Assembly: GCF_011806455.1 (NCBI RefSeq)
Contig: NZ_JAATOT010000003.1
Span: 248,001 to 312,000 of the forward strand
Source: Celeribacter sp. HF31
GTDB lineage: Bacteria; Pseudomonadota; Alphaproteobacteria; Rhodobacterales; Rhodobacteraceae
Length of the DNA: 64,000 nt
Direction of reading: 5' to 3'
Shown: positions 16,825 through 26,340 of the stretch, piece by piece
How the letters are laid out: each line of letters opens with the position of its first letter
How positions within the stretch are numbered: the stretch's first letter is position 1
Made by a program: the position numbers and the translations under genes
The notes under the pieces: model-generated
What the model was told of the DNA's origin: nothing
The model's database searches: none
The model's input: the letters and a program-made list of their open reading frames with translations, nothing else

Positions 16825-18911
16825 GCTGGCACCAATCCAACAAGAGACGGTTTTGCATCCGTGCCAATCTCTTCAAAGGAATAGACCGGATTTTGAATGC
16901 CCTGGGCAGACAGAACCGTCCGAAGGAACCGGCGTCGGCGTGTCGATGTGACGATGCCTGGGTAAATGCCGCTTTCGCCAGCTTTGGCAATTTTATCTGC
17001 CATGGTCTTGGCGAGCTTGTTGAACTGATCCGGCGGCAGAGCAATGTCCGAGTGCCCTCTCTCGCCATCGATTTGATAGGTCGTGAATCTTTCTTCCCAT
17101 TCCGGCGACAATTGCAGCAAGGGAAGCGATCCATCATCGCGCTTGATTTCCGAGATGAGCTGAAAGCCCAACCGCTGACGCACATGTTCACAGATCGACT
17201 CGGCATTCGCGTGGGAGCCACGTGCTTCGGAAATGGATTCGAGGATCAGCGCCATGTTGCGAATGGAGACGCGTTCCTCCAACAGGAGACGCAACACGGA
17301 CAGCAGAAGGTCCATCGGAACACGATCGGGGATTAGTTCGTTGAGGAGCTTTTGATTGGCTTCTGCCCTGGATTTGTCCGTCAGATTGGTCATTTCATCG
17401 AGCAGACGCCGCAAAGATTTCATCGTCAGCAAGCGCGGGAAATTACGTTTGATCACCTCGAGAAGATGTGTGGCGAGCACTTCGGTTGCTCCGACCACCG
17501 TGGACCCCATCAAGGCCGCATCCTCTTTTTTCGAGGGATCGATCCAGCGCGCGGGGGCGCCGTAGACGGGCTCGGAAACATCCTCCCCCAGAGGCAGCAT
17601 GGAGGCGTCTCCGGAGACCAGAGCCAATACCTTATCTTTTCGCAAGCGATCCTTTGCCTGTTCGACACCTTGAATACGAACGACATATGTTCCCGGCGGC
17701 AAACTCGGATCATCGGTCAGGCGAATCTCAGGAAGTATGAGACCAAAAACCGTAGCGACATGATTGCGCATGTTGACGATACGCGCATCCAGACCTGTCT
17801 GCTGATCGAGAACCATAGCAACGAGATCTGGTGCGAATTCGACATGAATGTCATCCAAATCGAGTACATCCCCCATAGATTCACGTTCTTCTTTGGGGCT
17901 GGGCGCGGCTGCCTCTTTCTTTTCTTGTTCTTTCCTTTCTTCTTCGTTTTTGCGGGAGACGAAATAGGCGCTGGAGGCAAGGACGATTGCGCCTCCGATG
18001 AATGGGACAAACGGCAACCCAGGCACGAAAGCGAAGAGCGCCATCAGCACAGAAACCGTGTAAAGGGCAGGAGGATATTTCCCAAGTTGCCGGAACAAAG
18101 CGAGATCTGCAGACCCGCTGGTTCCACCTTTCGCCAGCAAAAGCGCCGCCGCGATCGAAATGATCACAGATGGAATCTGGCTCACCAAGCCATCACCTAC
18201 TGTCAGAATAGCATATGTTTCAAATGCTTTACCTAGAGGCATACCGTGGACAGCAATCCCGATGACCAGCCCCATGACGATATTCATCAGTGTGATCAAC
18301 AGGCCTGCAACAGCATCGCCTTTCACGAATTTGGACGCACCATCCAGAGAGCCGAAGAATGTGGTTTCCGCCAGTTCCTGTTCACGTCGCTGTTTCGCCT
18401 CTTCATGTGTGATCGCACCCGCAGATAGATCCGCATCAATGGCAAGTTGTCGGCCTGGCATTCCGTCGAGAGCAAACCGTGCCCCAACTTCCGCCATACG
18501 ACCGGCGCCTTTGGTGATCACCATGAAGTTCACGATGAGCAGAACGGTGAAGACAACCAGCCCCAAAAGCACGGAGCCGCTCATGACAAAGCTTGCAAAT
18601 CCCTCAATCACATTGCCGGCTGCGGACGTGCCTGTGTGCCCCTGACCAATGATCAGTTTGGTGGAGGACACGTTCAGCGACAGACGTAACATCAGGCTGG
18701 CCAGGAGGATTGTCGGGAATGCCGAAAAATCCAATGGGCGTTCAATAAAAAGCGTAACGGTAAAGATCAGGATCGCGAGTGCAAAACTCGTTGCCAAACC
18801 GAGATCCAGCACCCATGAGGGTACGGGCAAGACCATCATGACGATCACGACCATCAAGGCCAGTGCAAGCAAGATCGTTGGCTTGAACACATTTGAAATA
18901 CTGAAGTTCAT
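16821..18911 (-). CDS. flhA: Flagellar export gate protein FlhA
   Basis: This 696-aa protein has an N-terminal half with about eight membrane segments, containing the signature LASLMLRLSLNVSSTKLIIG (FHIPEP region) and RFALDGMPGRQLAIDADL. The C-terminal half is the large cytoplasmic domain that docks chaperone-substrate complexes, ending LVGLVPA. A 157-bp gap separates it from the upstream periplasmic repeat-protein gene. It may therefore have its own promoter as well as read-through from the motA operon. Confidence 0.97.
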   Translation of the reverse strand: MNFSISNVFKPTILLALALMVVIVMMVLPVPSWVLDLGLATSFALAILIFTVTLFIERPLDFSAFPTILLASLMLRLSLNVSSTKLIIGQGHTGTSAAGNVIEGFASFVMSGSVLLGLVVFTVLLIVNFMVITKGAGRMAEVGARFALDGMPGRQLAIDADLSAGAITHEEAKQRREQELAETTFFGSLDGASKFVKGDAVAGLLITLMNIVMGLVIGIAVHGMPLGKAFETYAILTVGDGLVSQIPSVIISIAAALLLAKGGTSGSADLALFRQLGKYPPALYTVSVLMALFAFVPGLPFVPFIGGAIVLASSAYFVSRKNEEERKEQEKKEAAAPSPKEERESMGDVLDLDDIHVEFAPDLVAMVLDQQTGLDARIVNMRNHVATVFGLILPEIRLTDDPSLPPGTYVVRIQGVEQAKDRLRKDKVLALVSGDASMLPLGEDVSEPVYGAPARWIDPSKKEDAALMGSTVVGATEVLATHLLEVIKRNFPRLLTMKSLRRLLDEMTNLTDKSRAEANQKLLNELIPDRVPMDLLLSVLRLLLEERVSIRNMALILESISEARGSHANAESICEHVRQRLGFQLISEIKRDDGSLPLLQLSPEWEERFTTYQIDGERGHSDIALPPDQFNKLAKTMADKIAKAGESGIYPGIVTSTRRRRFLRTVLSAQGIQNPVYSFEEIGTDAKPSLVGLVPA

Positions 18912-19069
18912 GATGCCCTCTCATGCAAGAAGAGAGGGGTCGACACGACAATTTTGAGCTGTGTCCGTCTGATTTTGTGCATTCTCTCACTCGCGGCATT
19001 TCTTGCTGCAAATTGAGAATACGTCAGACGTGGTTTACAAAGTGTTGACGCGCTCTCGCGTCATCTCAT

Positions 19070-21442
19070 TCAATTTAGCAAGGTCTCAAGGGCGCTGCGC
19101 GAGTCACGACTGGATGAAAGCATGTCTTCGACGTCGGATAGGGTTGGTACGGCATCATCACTTCGGTCTGTCGACCCTATTTTTTCTTTCATAACATCTG
19201 CGAAAGTGGACATTTCACTCTTATCGGACTGGCCCAAACTTTCCCAATCTTCAGCCATCATTGAAAAGATATCGCGTTCAGGGGTAGAGGGATCCTCCGC
19301 CAGGATACGCGCCGCACTGTCAGGGTCATTCAAATAAAAATATGCTCTAGAGGCAATATTTCGCGCCTCCTGACCTTCAACTTGGGACGCATATCTGAGT
19401 GCTGCCTCAGCCTCGCCCAACCCAAGAAAGGCCTTAGCCAATATCAATTTCGATACATGCTCATCTTGCCCGGAATATCCGGACATATAATCCAGAGACA
19501 TTTCAAAAAAGCCCATATCCAGGAGGCGTTCTGAAACCTTGAGACGTGTGCTATTCGCAATATCTGCTTTGAAGATATCATCTTGATGAGCGAGGACGAT
19601 TTTCAAAAACGTTGCATCATCCGCATCGCGAGCCAATATCTCCAAGGCTTGTGACAGAAGATAATTCTTCTGGGAATCAGTTATTCTATGCGCTGATGGC
19701 GATGCCAACATTTGCCGTAACGCAATGTCGGCCCCGCCCGAATAAATGCGGGCAAGAAAAGCGGCATTTTGCAGTGTTCCTTCATAGGCGCTCCCACGAA
19801 ATTCCACAGCCATAGCTTCTGCATTTTCAGCGAGTCTTTTGTCGATTTCCGCGCCCTCAGATACTTTGGTCAAAATGAGCCTAACCAACGCTTCTGGAGC
19901 CGTATCTCCATTTTCGTCGACAATATTTTCGAGCTTCTGAACGCCTTCATCAAGATTGCCGTCCACGAGTTCAAGTTCCGCGTCTAGAAGATCGAAAGCA
20001 TCGCCGTGATCGCCCTCTGTTCGCAAAATTGCATTTTGAATGTATTTGGCACTGTCCAAGTCATTAATTGCGATAAACCGCTCTGACAGAGGAGGTCCCA
20101 GATAGCGCCGAAGGTGAATGGGAAGAGCGGAAAATGTCGACAACACACTATCCAGATTATAAGTTTCCCAAGTGTTTAAGTTTTCCTTTGCCATGACAGA
20201 CCAAAATGCCACGGCACCATCGCACCCAAACTGCTGCGCCAGGCGACCTGGGTCATCTGTATATCCTTGGTCCATAATATCTGCCATTGCAGAAAGAATA
20301 TCGTGGCCCTCCACAGTCACGCCAAAATCGGTCAGCACAGATTTAGCCTCGGCGCCGAACGTGAGATAGAGATAATATTGGGCTAGACGCTTAACACCTT
20401 CTGGATGAGGAAGATCGAATTCTCCAATCGTCGCAGCACGTCTTTCAGGGATATCTAAACCTTCTTCCAGAGGCTTACCCCAATCCGTAATTTGCACGAG
20501 GCTATTGTCCAAGCAGACTGTACCATGTCCATCCGTCATAGCTTGTTCAGCTTGGTGATTTTGTTCGCGATCAATCGAGGACTGAATACGAATGTGGGAA
20601 CGCTCCTGGACCGGCTCTTCAATAGCGATCTCGACATCTTCAATAGCATGTGTCGCAGCACCTTGCTGTTCTTGATATGAACGCGTTTCCTCAACCACCT
20701 TTTCAGTTTCAGTCACATCTGGCTCCAAAAGGCCTTGAGAAACAGCACGCCCGATCTGCTCAAGCAGCTGCCGTTCCAAATCATCTACACGATCCGATTT
20801 GAGTGCGATTTGCTGATCTAAAGTATCAGTGAGTGCCGCTGCAGAGGGATTGGGCGCAACATCATCTTCTATAGATTTGGAGATAATGATCGGAAGTTCG
20901 ACAGGCTCAAGTTCGACGATCCAATCATCGCTCACGGATGTGAAGCCGTCATCACCATCGCTTGAAGTCAATGTAGTGTTGGTTTGCACTGAAGGCATAA
21001 ATTCCTCCACGCTCTCATCCACAATGTCAGAACCGACATTTTTATTCGCGATGACCAATTCGGCCTCAAACGACGAAGTCGGCGGCGCTGCGCCGTCTTT
21101 TATATCTATTACAATTCGACCGGCCCTTAACTCAAACACATCTGCATGCACATTGTCCGGCGTCGTAAGTCTCAGATATCCCGCGCCAACCTCAACATTC
21201 TCTATACGACTGCGCGGTATTTTTTGGAAAATCTCACCCGTATTGAAGGTAATATCATCCATATTTGCGCGAAATTCATACTGGCCGTCTAACCGGCCAA
21301 ATTCCCAGTCCACGTCAGTTGGAAACTGCATCACAAGACGCGAAAATCCAGCGTGTTCACCCGAGCGCACGTCGATAGTCTCTGCCAATAAACCATATGG
21401 CAAGAGCGCTAAACCACAAATAAATCCAAGAATCCGGATCAT
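19070..21442 (-). CDS. Large periplasmic helical-repeat protein of the motA operon (MotC-like role proposed)
   Basis: This 790-aa protein starts at ATG 21442, overlapping the motA stop by 4 bp; a longer frame upstream only shadows motA. Residues 1-20 form a Sec signal peptide (MIRILGFICGLALLPYGLLA). Residues 20-120 are a beta-rich, AMIN-like domain (FSRLVMQFPTDVDWEFGRL). A low-complexity acidic linker follows to about 330. The rest, to 790, is helical and TPR-like, with recurring ALRYASQVEGQEARNIA-type helices. It is exported and lies between motA and flhA. I do not recognise a named family. By analogy with rhizobial MotC, a periplasmic partner of MotB, a stator-support role is possible. Confidence 0.6.
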   Translation of the reverse strand: MIRILGFICGLALLPYGLLAETIDVRSGEHAGFSRLVMQFPTDVDWEFGRLDGQYEFRANMDDITFNTGEIFQKIPRSRIENVEVGAGYLRLTTPDNVHADVFELRAGRIVIDIKDGAAPPTSSFEAELVIANKNVGSDIVDESVEEFMPSVQTNTTLTSSDGDDGFTSVSDDWIVELEPVELPIIISKSIEDDVAPNPSAAALTDTLDQQIALKSDRVDDLERQLLEQIGRAVSQGLLEPDVTETEKVVEETRSYQEQQGAATHAIEDVEIAIEEPVQERSHIRIQSSIDREQNHQAEQAMTDGHGTVCLDNSLVQITDWGKPLEEGLDIPERRAATIGEFDLPHPEGVKRLAQYYLYLTFGAEAKSVLTDFGVTVEGHDILSAMADIMDQGYTDDPGRLAQQFGCDGAVAFWSVMAKENLNTWETYNLDSVLSTFSALPIHLRRYLGPPLSERFIAINDLDSAKYIQNAILRTEGDHGDAFDLLDAELELVDGNLDEGVQKLENIVDENGDTAPEALVRLILTKVSEGAEIDKRLAENAEAMAVEFRGSAYEGTLQNAAFLARIYSGGADIALRQMLASPSAHRITDSQKNYLLSQALEILARDADDATFLKIVLAHQDDIFKADIANSTRLKVSERLLDMGFFEMSLDYMSGYSGQDEHVSKLILAKAFLGLGEAEAALRYASQVEGQEARNIASRAYFYLNDPDSAARILAEDPSTPERDIFSMMAEDWESLGQSDKSEMSTFADVMKEKIGSTDRSDDAVPTLSDVEDMLSSSRDSRSALETLLN

Positions 21443-22308
21443 GCGGCCTCCGATTTCACCTCTTTGAGCGCTTCCTCCAAATCGGAAAAGCTCGGCCTGC
21501 AATGACCTGGCGTATTTTGACGCCCGACTTCGATGCAAATGTTCGTCGCATGATTGTGCAAATTGGCGACAAGAACTTCTCGGATCAGTTGATAGAAGTG
21601 CCCGTCTTCCTCGATGACGTCCTTCATCTTGCCAGCAAATGGGCCCACGATACCATAAGCGAGAAACACACCCAGAAAGGTCCCAACGAGCGCACCACCG
21701 ATCATTTTACCCAGAATTTCCGGAGGCTGGTCAATCGAGGCCATCGTTTTGATCACCCCCAAGACGGCTGCCACAATGCCAAGCGCGGGCAAACCGTCAC
21801 CAACAGCTGCCATAGCGTGCGATGAATGCAGCGCATGATGCATATTGGCTTCCAACCGCTTTTCAAGAACCTCTTCGACCTGATGCGGATCGTCATAATT
21901 CATCGAAGCAGAGCGCAGCGTGTCGCAGGTCAGAGCAATCGCTTCCTTATCGGCCAAGATCTTTGGATATTTCGTGAAAATCGACGAGTTTTCAGGTGCT
22001 TCAATATGCTCTTCAAGTCCAACAGGATTCTGACGGGCCAAACGGATCAATTCGAAAAGCAAGCACAGCAAATCCTTGTAATCTTCGGGCTTCCATTTTG
22101 GACCTTTGAAGACTTTCCCGATATCTTTGAGCGTGTGCTTAATCCCCGACATATCGTTCGAGATCACGAAGGCACCAGCCGCCGCCCCGCCAATCATCAT
22201 GAACTCAAAAGGCAGAGACTTCAAAATGATACCGAGCTTACCACCAGCGGCAATATAGCCGCCGAACACCATAATGAAGATCAGCAAAATCCCGACGATA
22301 CCGATCAT
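21439..22308 (-). CDS. motA: Flagellar stator protein MotA
   Basis: This 289-aa protein has the four-helix stator form: two N-terminal helices (MIGIVGILLIFIMVFGGYIA and a second starting PFEFMMIGGAAAGAF), a large cytoplasmic loop with KRLEANMHHALHSSHA and GDGLPALGIVAAVLGVIKTM, and a fourth helix GGALVGTFLGVFLAYGIVGP. With MotB it conducts ions and drives rotation. Its MotB partner lies 10 kb away at 32483. Here motA sits in an operon with a MotE-like gene upstream and a large periplasmic protein downstream. Confidence 0.97.
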   Translation of the reverse strand: MIGIVGILLIFIMVFGGYIAAGGKLGIILKSLPFEFMMIGGAAAGAFVISNDMSGIKHTLKDIGKVFKGPKWKPEDYKDLLCLLFELIRLARQNPVGLEEHIEAPENSSIFTKYPKILADKEAIALTCDTLRSASMNYDDPHQVEEVLEKRLEANMHHALHSSHAMAAVGDGLPALGIVAAVLGVIKTMASIDQPPEILGKMIGGALVGTFLGVFLAYGIVGPFAGKMKDVIEEDGHFYQLIREVLVANLHNHATNICIEVGRQNTPGHCRPSFSDLEEALKEVKSEAA

Positions 22309-22384
22309 GTTCTCATGTCCTTATGTCTTAGGTTCAAACAGGCTCAACCTGTCACAAACCTCTTAAGAAAGTTTGCCTAACGGC

Positions 22385-23020
22385 CTATTCACTCGGCGCT
22401 TTTGCATTTCGACCAGCCAAAATAACCGAGATCGTATAGGCTGTTTCAGGCGTCAAGCCTGCCATGATCGCCCCTGCTGCATCAGAACGCATTCTTCCAA
22501 GAAAACCTGCGGCAAAATCTGGCGACATCGCCTCAAAGAGAGCTGCGGCTTCTTTTGGCTTCATCGATTCGTAGACCGCCGTAAGCTTTGCCAAGTCGTC
22601 TTCAGCTGCAGTTTGTGAGCGCGTCATCGTAGCCTGCAGGCGTGCTTCCGCATCTTCCAGGGCGGCAATGTTTTCCAACACTTCTGCACGCGCCAACTCG
22701 ATCGACTTCATTTTTTGCGCAACCATAAGCTCTTTTTCTTCGACGTCTCTTTCGCGTTTCAAAAGGGCTGCGATCAGCGCTGCGGATTCTTCATCAGTTT
22801 GACAGAGTTCCGATGACTGTCCCTGGTTTTCAGCGGTTTCTGTATGCGAGAGTTCGGACATTTCGCGCGCGATGGCTGCACCTGTTCCAGATGCCAAGCG
22901 GATGGCTGCGGATGCCACAAATATCATTGCAATGACCCAAAGCGCACCGCGACCCGAACGAAGCCGACGTTTCACTTTGGTTTTTGGCTTAACCTTTGGA
23001 GAATTTTTTGCCTTTGTCAT
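22385..23020 (-). CDS. MotE-like protein: membrane anchor, coiled coil, MgtE-N-like domain
   Basis: This 211-aa protein has a basic N-terminus, one membrane helix at about residues 27-48, a coiled coil at about 80-140 (ALLKRERDVEEKELMVAQKMK), and a C-terminal domain with YESMKPKEAAALFEAMSPDF and GFLGRMRSDAAGAIMAGL. The last resembles the N-terminal domain of MgtE and the rhizobial MotE protein, a periplasmic chaperone for MotC. Position directly upstream of motA and a large periplasmic protein fits that model. It overlaps the preceding gene by 4 bp. Confidence 0.65.
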   Translation of the reverse strand: MTKAKNSPKVKPKTKVKRRLRSGRGALWVIAMIFVASAAIRLASGTGAAIAREMSELSHTETAENQGQSSELCQTDEESAALIAALLKRERDVEEKELMVAQKMKSIELARAEVLENIAALEDAEARLQATMTRSQTAAEDDLAKLTAVYESMKPKEAAALFEAMSPDFAAGFLGRMRSDAAGAIMAGLTPETAYTISVILAGRNAKAPSE

Positions 23021-23421
23021 TGTGCAGCCTCCACGCGACGTCTCTGGCTCAGAAACAAGGTTTCGCCTTCAGGTCCCTCTTGAGGCTCCCGCCATTCCGC
23101 TTCTGCTTTCGGATTGGGTTTGACCGGCTCCGGTGCTGCAGGCAGGTCATGCATGGATGCGATCAGGAGCTCCATGCGACGCGAGACATCTTCGGCACGC
23201 TGAGTCAAATCTTCCAATTTCGCAGCGGACATGCCCGCCGTTTTCTGCGCCTTCGTCAGTGTTTTTGTCATGTCATCCACCTGAGCAGACAGCACGGCAA
23301 TGGCCCCACCAACACCTTTTTCCAGATCCGTAAACCGGCTCAATCGACGTGCCAAAACCACGCAATAGACGGCGACAGCCAAGGTTCCGGCGATCATGAG
23401 GATATCTGCGATCAGTTCCAT
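23017..23421 (-). CDS. DUF6468-like small membrane-anchored protein
   Basis: This 134-aa protein starts at ATG 23421, 10 bases after the fliL2 stop, with GAGG in the gap; a longer frame would overlap fliL2. One membrane helix lies at residues 2-22 (ELIADILMIAGTLAVAVYCV). A coiled-coil stretch follows (about 33-85), then a proline-rich and charged tail. I recognise it only as the small protein often found between fliL and motE-like genes in alphaproteobacterial flagellar loci. No function is known to me. Confidence 0.6.
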   Translation of the reverse strand: MELIADILMIAGTLAVAVYCVVLARRLSRFTDLEKGVGGAIAVLSAQVDDMTKTLTKAQKTAGMSAAKLEDLTQRAEDVSRRMELLIASMHDLPAAPEPVKPNPKAEAEWREPQEGPEGETLFLSQRRRVEAAQ

Positions 23422-23431
23422 GTGAGGGTCC

Positions 23432-23932
23432 TCAATTGATGACAAATTCCATGATGAGCACGTCCTTGACGCGACCCTCGCCGGCCACGATCTGAAGACG
23501 TCTCAAAATCTGCGCGCGCAAACGCACAAGAGCCGAAGGATTTTCCAACTCCGTGACATCGACGGCCCGAAGATACCCGTTCAACACATCCATGACGCGC
23601 GGAAGCAAGGTGATCACCTCCTGCTCATATTGCATCGGCACTTCGAGCTGCGCCTGAAACCGCAAATGTCGCCCATGTCCTGTGGTGTCGATCAGGTTGA
23701 CGATCAGCGGCTCAACAGACACGAAAGCAACACTGGGCAAAGGCGCCATTGGCTCTTCCTCAAGAGCAGCGAGCTCTTCATCGACATGCTCACTTTCGGG
23801 TGCAAAGAGCATGCCCGAGTAGACGGCGAAAAAACCGCCGCCACCCAGAACCAACATCAAGACCACTCCCAGGATCAGGGGCAGTTTTGATTTTTTCTTC
23901 GGTTCTTCTTCAAGCTGTTCTTCTTCAGCCAT
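23432..23932 (-). CDS. fliL: FliL, stator-associated basal body protein, copy 2
   Basis: This 166-aa protein is a typical FliL: an acidic/basic N-terminus, one membrane helix (about residues 17-40, LPLILGVVLMLVLGGGGFF), and a periplasmic domain with VSVEPLIVNLIDTTGHGRHL and FQAQLEVPMQYEQEV, ending VLIMEFVIN. It leads the leftward operon containing the MotE-like gene and motA, which suits a stator role better than copy 1 at 14061. It diverges from fliF across a 126-bp interval with a CtrA-like site. Confidence 0.92.
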   Translation of the reverse strand: MAEEEQLEEEPKKKSKLPLILGVVLMLVLGGGGFFAVYSGMLFAPESEHVDEELAALEEEPMAPLPSVAFVSVEPLIVNLIDTTGHGRHLRFQAQLEVPMQYEQEVITLLPRVMDVLNGYLRAVDVTELENPSALVRLRAQILRRLQIVAGEGRVKDVLIMEFVIN

Positions 23933-23980
23933 GGGTCCATCCAGAATTTTTGTTCCGAATCTGTTTTATCCCGAAGGTAG

Positions 23981-23995
23981 CTAACCGATTGTTAA
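23981..23995. promoter_or_regulatory. CtrA-like site (CTAA-N7-TTAA) between fliL2 and fliF
   Basis: CTAA, seven bases (CCGATTG) and TTAA lie 49 bp upstream of the leftward fliL start and 63 bp upstream of the rightward fliF start. This is one mismatch from the CtrA consensus TTAA-N7-TTAA and is placed to control both class II-type operons. Confidence 0.5.
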
Positions 23996-24058
23996 GGCTG
24001 ATCGGACATTTCTAAGAACAGGCGGGGGCAGAAGCCCGCACATTCAAGGAGTGTCGTC

Positions 24059-25702
24059 TTGCAACAGATTCTTTCTGTGTGGTCCAATTTAGATCCCAAA
24101 CGTCGCATCATCGTCGTCGGCGCAACCGTCGTCATGTTTGCTGCGATCATTGGTTTGTCCCGCATGGCGACGAAACCCTCTATGTCGCTTTTGTATTCCG
24201 GACTGGAAACCAGTGCCGCTGGTGAAGTTGTTCAGTCGCTTGAGGCTCAAGGCGTGGCCTATGAGATTCGCGGGGGAGCGATTTTCGTACCTGCCGATGC
24301 GCGCGATGAATTGCGCATGACATTGGCCTCCGAAGGCTTGCCTGCGAATTCCACGGGCGGCTATGAGTTGCTCGATTCTCTTTCCGGATTCGGTACGACA
24401 TCGCAAATGTTCGACGCCGCCTACTGGCGTGCCAAAGAAGGTGAGATCGCCAGAACAATCGTGTCTTCTCAACAGATTAGAGCCGCACGCGTCCATATCG
24501 CCAATCCGTCATCGCAACCTTTCAAACGCGAAATCGCCGCCTCCGCTTCGGTGACGGTCACTGCCACAAGTGGCGCCATCTCGGCCGAACAGGCCAAAGC
24601 ATTTCGGTATCTTGTGTCCTCGGCGGTCGCCGGTCTGTCGCCCGAAAACGTCTCCGTCATCGATGGTCGTACCGGCGTTGTCGTAAGCGGAGATGATCCA
24701 ACGACGGGCGCGCGCGGCAGCACTGATCGCGCCGATGAAATGCGTCAGAATGTGCAACGCTTGCTCGAGGCCCGTGTCGGTGTTGGAAAGGCTGTTGTCG
24801 AGGTTTCCGTCGAAACCGAAACGGATCAGGAATCCATCGTCGAGCGTCATTTCGATCCGGAAAGCCGAGTTGCGATCAGTTCTGAAACGGAAGAACGCAG
24901 CACTTCGTCACAAGATAGTGGAGGCGGCTCCGTCACTGTGGCTTCGAATCTGCCCGATGGCGAGGGCGCAACGGGGCGTGATTCAAGTTCGAACAACAGC
25001 GAAACGCGTGAACGCGTGAATTACGAGGTGTCCGAAACCCGTCGCGAAATTCAACGCGGCCCTGGCGCGATCAAACGGCTGACTGTTGCCGTTTTGGTCG
25101 ATGGCCTCAGAACCATTGATCCGGAGACCGATGAGGTAAGCTGGACACCAAGAAGTGCCGAAGAGCTTGAAGCCCTGCGGGATCTCGTAGCCTCTGCCAT
25201 TGGGTTTAATGAAGCGCGAGGCGATCAGATCACCCTCAAAACCATGGAATTCGAACCTGTTCTCGTGGAAGGCACTGAGGCGCAAAGCTCTCTGATGTCC
25301 ACGATGAGCATTGATCTGATGTCTATTATTCAACTGGCTGTTCTGGCCGTCGTCTCCCTTATTCTCGGCCTCTTTGTGTTGCGTCCAATCCTATCCAAGC
25401 CTTCAATCGCTCTCCCGGCACCCGCTGATCCGTCGCTGGATAACATGTCTGACGCGGTGCCCGCGACAATACCTGTACCGGATCTTCCGAGGCCGACACC
25501 CCCTGCTTTGAGTGGCGAAATTTCTGATGGCGGATTTGAATTGCCGACAATGGGTGTCGTCTCCGATTTCGATTTCGGTGACGATGAGATCGGTATTCCC
25601 TCAGATCCTGTGAAGCGCCTCAAGAAACTTATCGAAGACCGTCAAGATGAAACTGTCGAAATTCTGCGCGGCTGGATGGAAGATACTGAGGAGAATGCGT
25701 GA
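24059..25702 (+). CDS. fliF: Flagellar MS-ring protein FliF
   Basis: This 547-aa protein starts at TTG 24059, chosen because AAGGAG lies eight bases upstream and no ATG or GTG in frame is as well placed. FliF features are an N-terminal membrane helix (about residues 19-36), LYSGLETSAAGEVVQSLEAQ, GYELLDSLSGFGTTSQMFD, AARVHIANPSSQPFKR, a serine/glycine-rich loop near 280-310, and a second membrane helix near 425-445. It forms the MS and collar rings that nucleate the basal body. The C-terminal tail (GWMEDTEENA) should bind FliG, which is not in this window. Confidence 0.96.
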   Translation: MQQILSVWSNLDPKRRIIVVGATVVMFAAIIGLSRMATKPSMSLLYSGLETSAAGEVVQSLEAQGVAYEIRGGAIFVPADARDELRMTLASEGLPANSTGGYELLDSLSGFGTTSQMFDAAYWRAKEGEIARTIVSSQQIRAARVHIANPSSQPFKREIAASASVTVTATSGAISAEQAKAFRYLVSSAVAGLSPENVSVIDGRTGVVVSGDDPTTGARGSTDRADEMRQNVQRLLEARVGVGKAVVEVSVETETDQESIVERHFDPESRVAISSETEERSTSSQDSGGGSVTVASNLPDGEGATGRDSSSNNSETRERVNYEVSETRREIQRGPGAIKRLTVAVLVDGLRTIDPETDEVSWTPRSAEELEALRDLVASAIGFNEARGDQITLKTMEFEPVLVEGTEAQSSLMSTMSIDLMSIIQLAVLAVVSLILGLFVLRPILSKPSIALPAPADPSLDNMSDAVPATIPVPDLPRPTPPALSGEISDGGFELPTMGVVSDFDFGDDEIGIPSDPVKRLKKLIEDRQDETVEILRGWMEDTEENA

Positions 25703-26340
25703 TGACCTCTCTGTTTCCTCTCGAGGACTTCGGCGCGGCCCCCAGACCAAAGCCAAAAGCACAAAAAGTGCAGGATATTCCGCAACAGCAAGCTGCACCG
25801 GTTGGCCCTACAGAAGAAGAAATTGAAGCCAAACGTATGGCCGCCTATGAGCAAGGATATAAGGCGGGTTGGGACGATGCGACGCGCGCCGAAGGGGAAG
25901 ACCAGTCCAGAATCGGCGCTGAATTTGCGCGCAATCTTCAGGACTTGGGCTTCACCTTTCATGAGGCCCGTTCGCATGTCATGAAAGCGCTTGAGCCGCT
26001 TTTGACCGAAATGGTGAGCAAGGTCCTGCCCAACCTTGTGAATGAAACACTCGGCCAGACCATTCTCGAGGAACTTTTGCCCATGGCCGAGGATGCCTCG
26101 GATGCGCCGATACAAATTGTTGTTTCTCCGGCATCACGCCCGGCAATTCAGCGTCTCATTGACGACTCGTTAACCATTCCATTGGACATCATTGAAGAAC
26201 CAAGTCTCGCCGAAGGTCAGGTGTATCTGCGCATGGGCGAGCTTGAGAAAAAGATCGATATGGATGCTGCCGTGGAAAAGATCGGTAAGGCCATCAATGC
26301 GGTCTATGCCCTGAATGAGGAGGCCATGAAACATGGTTGA
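25702..26340 (+). CDS. fliH: FliH-like export ATPase regulator
   Basis: This 212-aa protein starts at ATG 25702, overlapping the fliF stop by one base. It has a proline-rich N-terminus, a helical middle with a GYKAGWDDATRAEGE segment, and a C-terminal half (PLLTEMVSKVLPNLVNETLG, then LEKKIDMDAAVEKIGKAI) that fits the FliH/YscL family. FliH holds FliI away from premature hydrolysis and tethers it to the C ring through FliN, the next gene. The order fliF-(fliG)-fliH-fliN is known from Caulobacter; fliG is missing here. Confidence 0.75.
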   Translation: MTSLFPLEDFGAAPRPKPKAQKVQDIPQQQAAPVGPTEEEIEAKRMAAYEQGYKAGWDDATRAEGEDQSRIGAEFARNLQDLGFTFHEARSHVMKALEPLLTEMVSKVLPNLVNETLGQTILEELLPMAEDASDAPIQIVVSPASRPAIQRLIDDSLTIPLDIIEEPSLAEGQVYLRMGELEKKIDMDAAVEKIGKAINAVYALNEEAMKHG

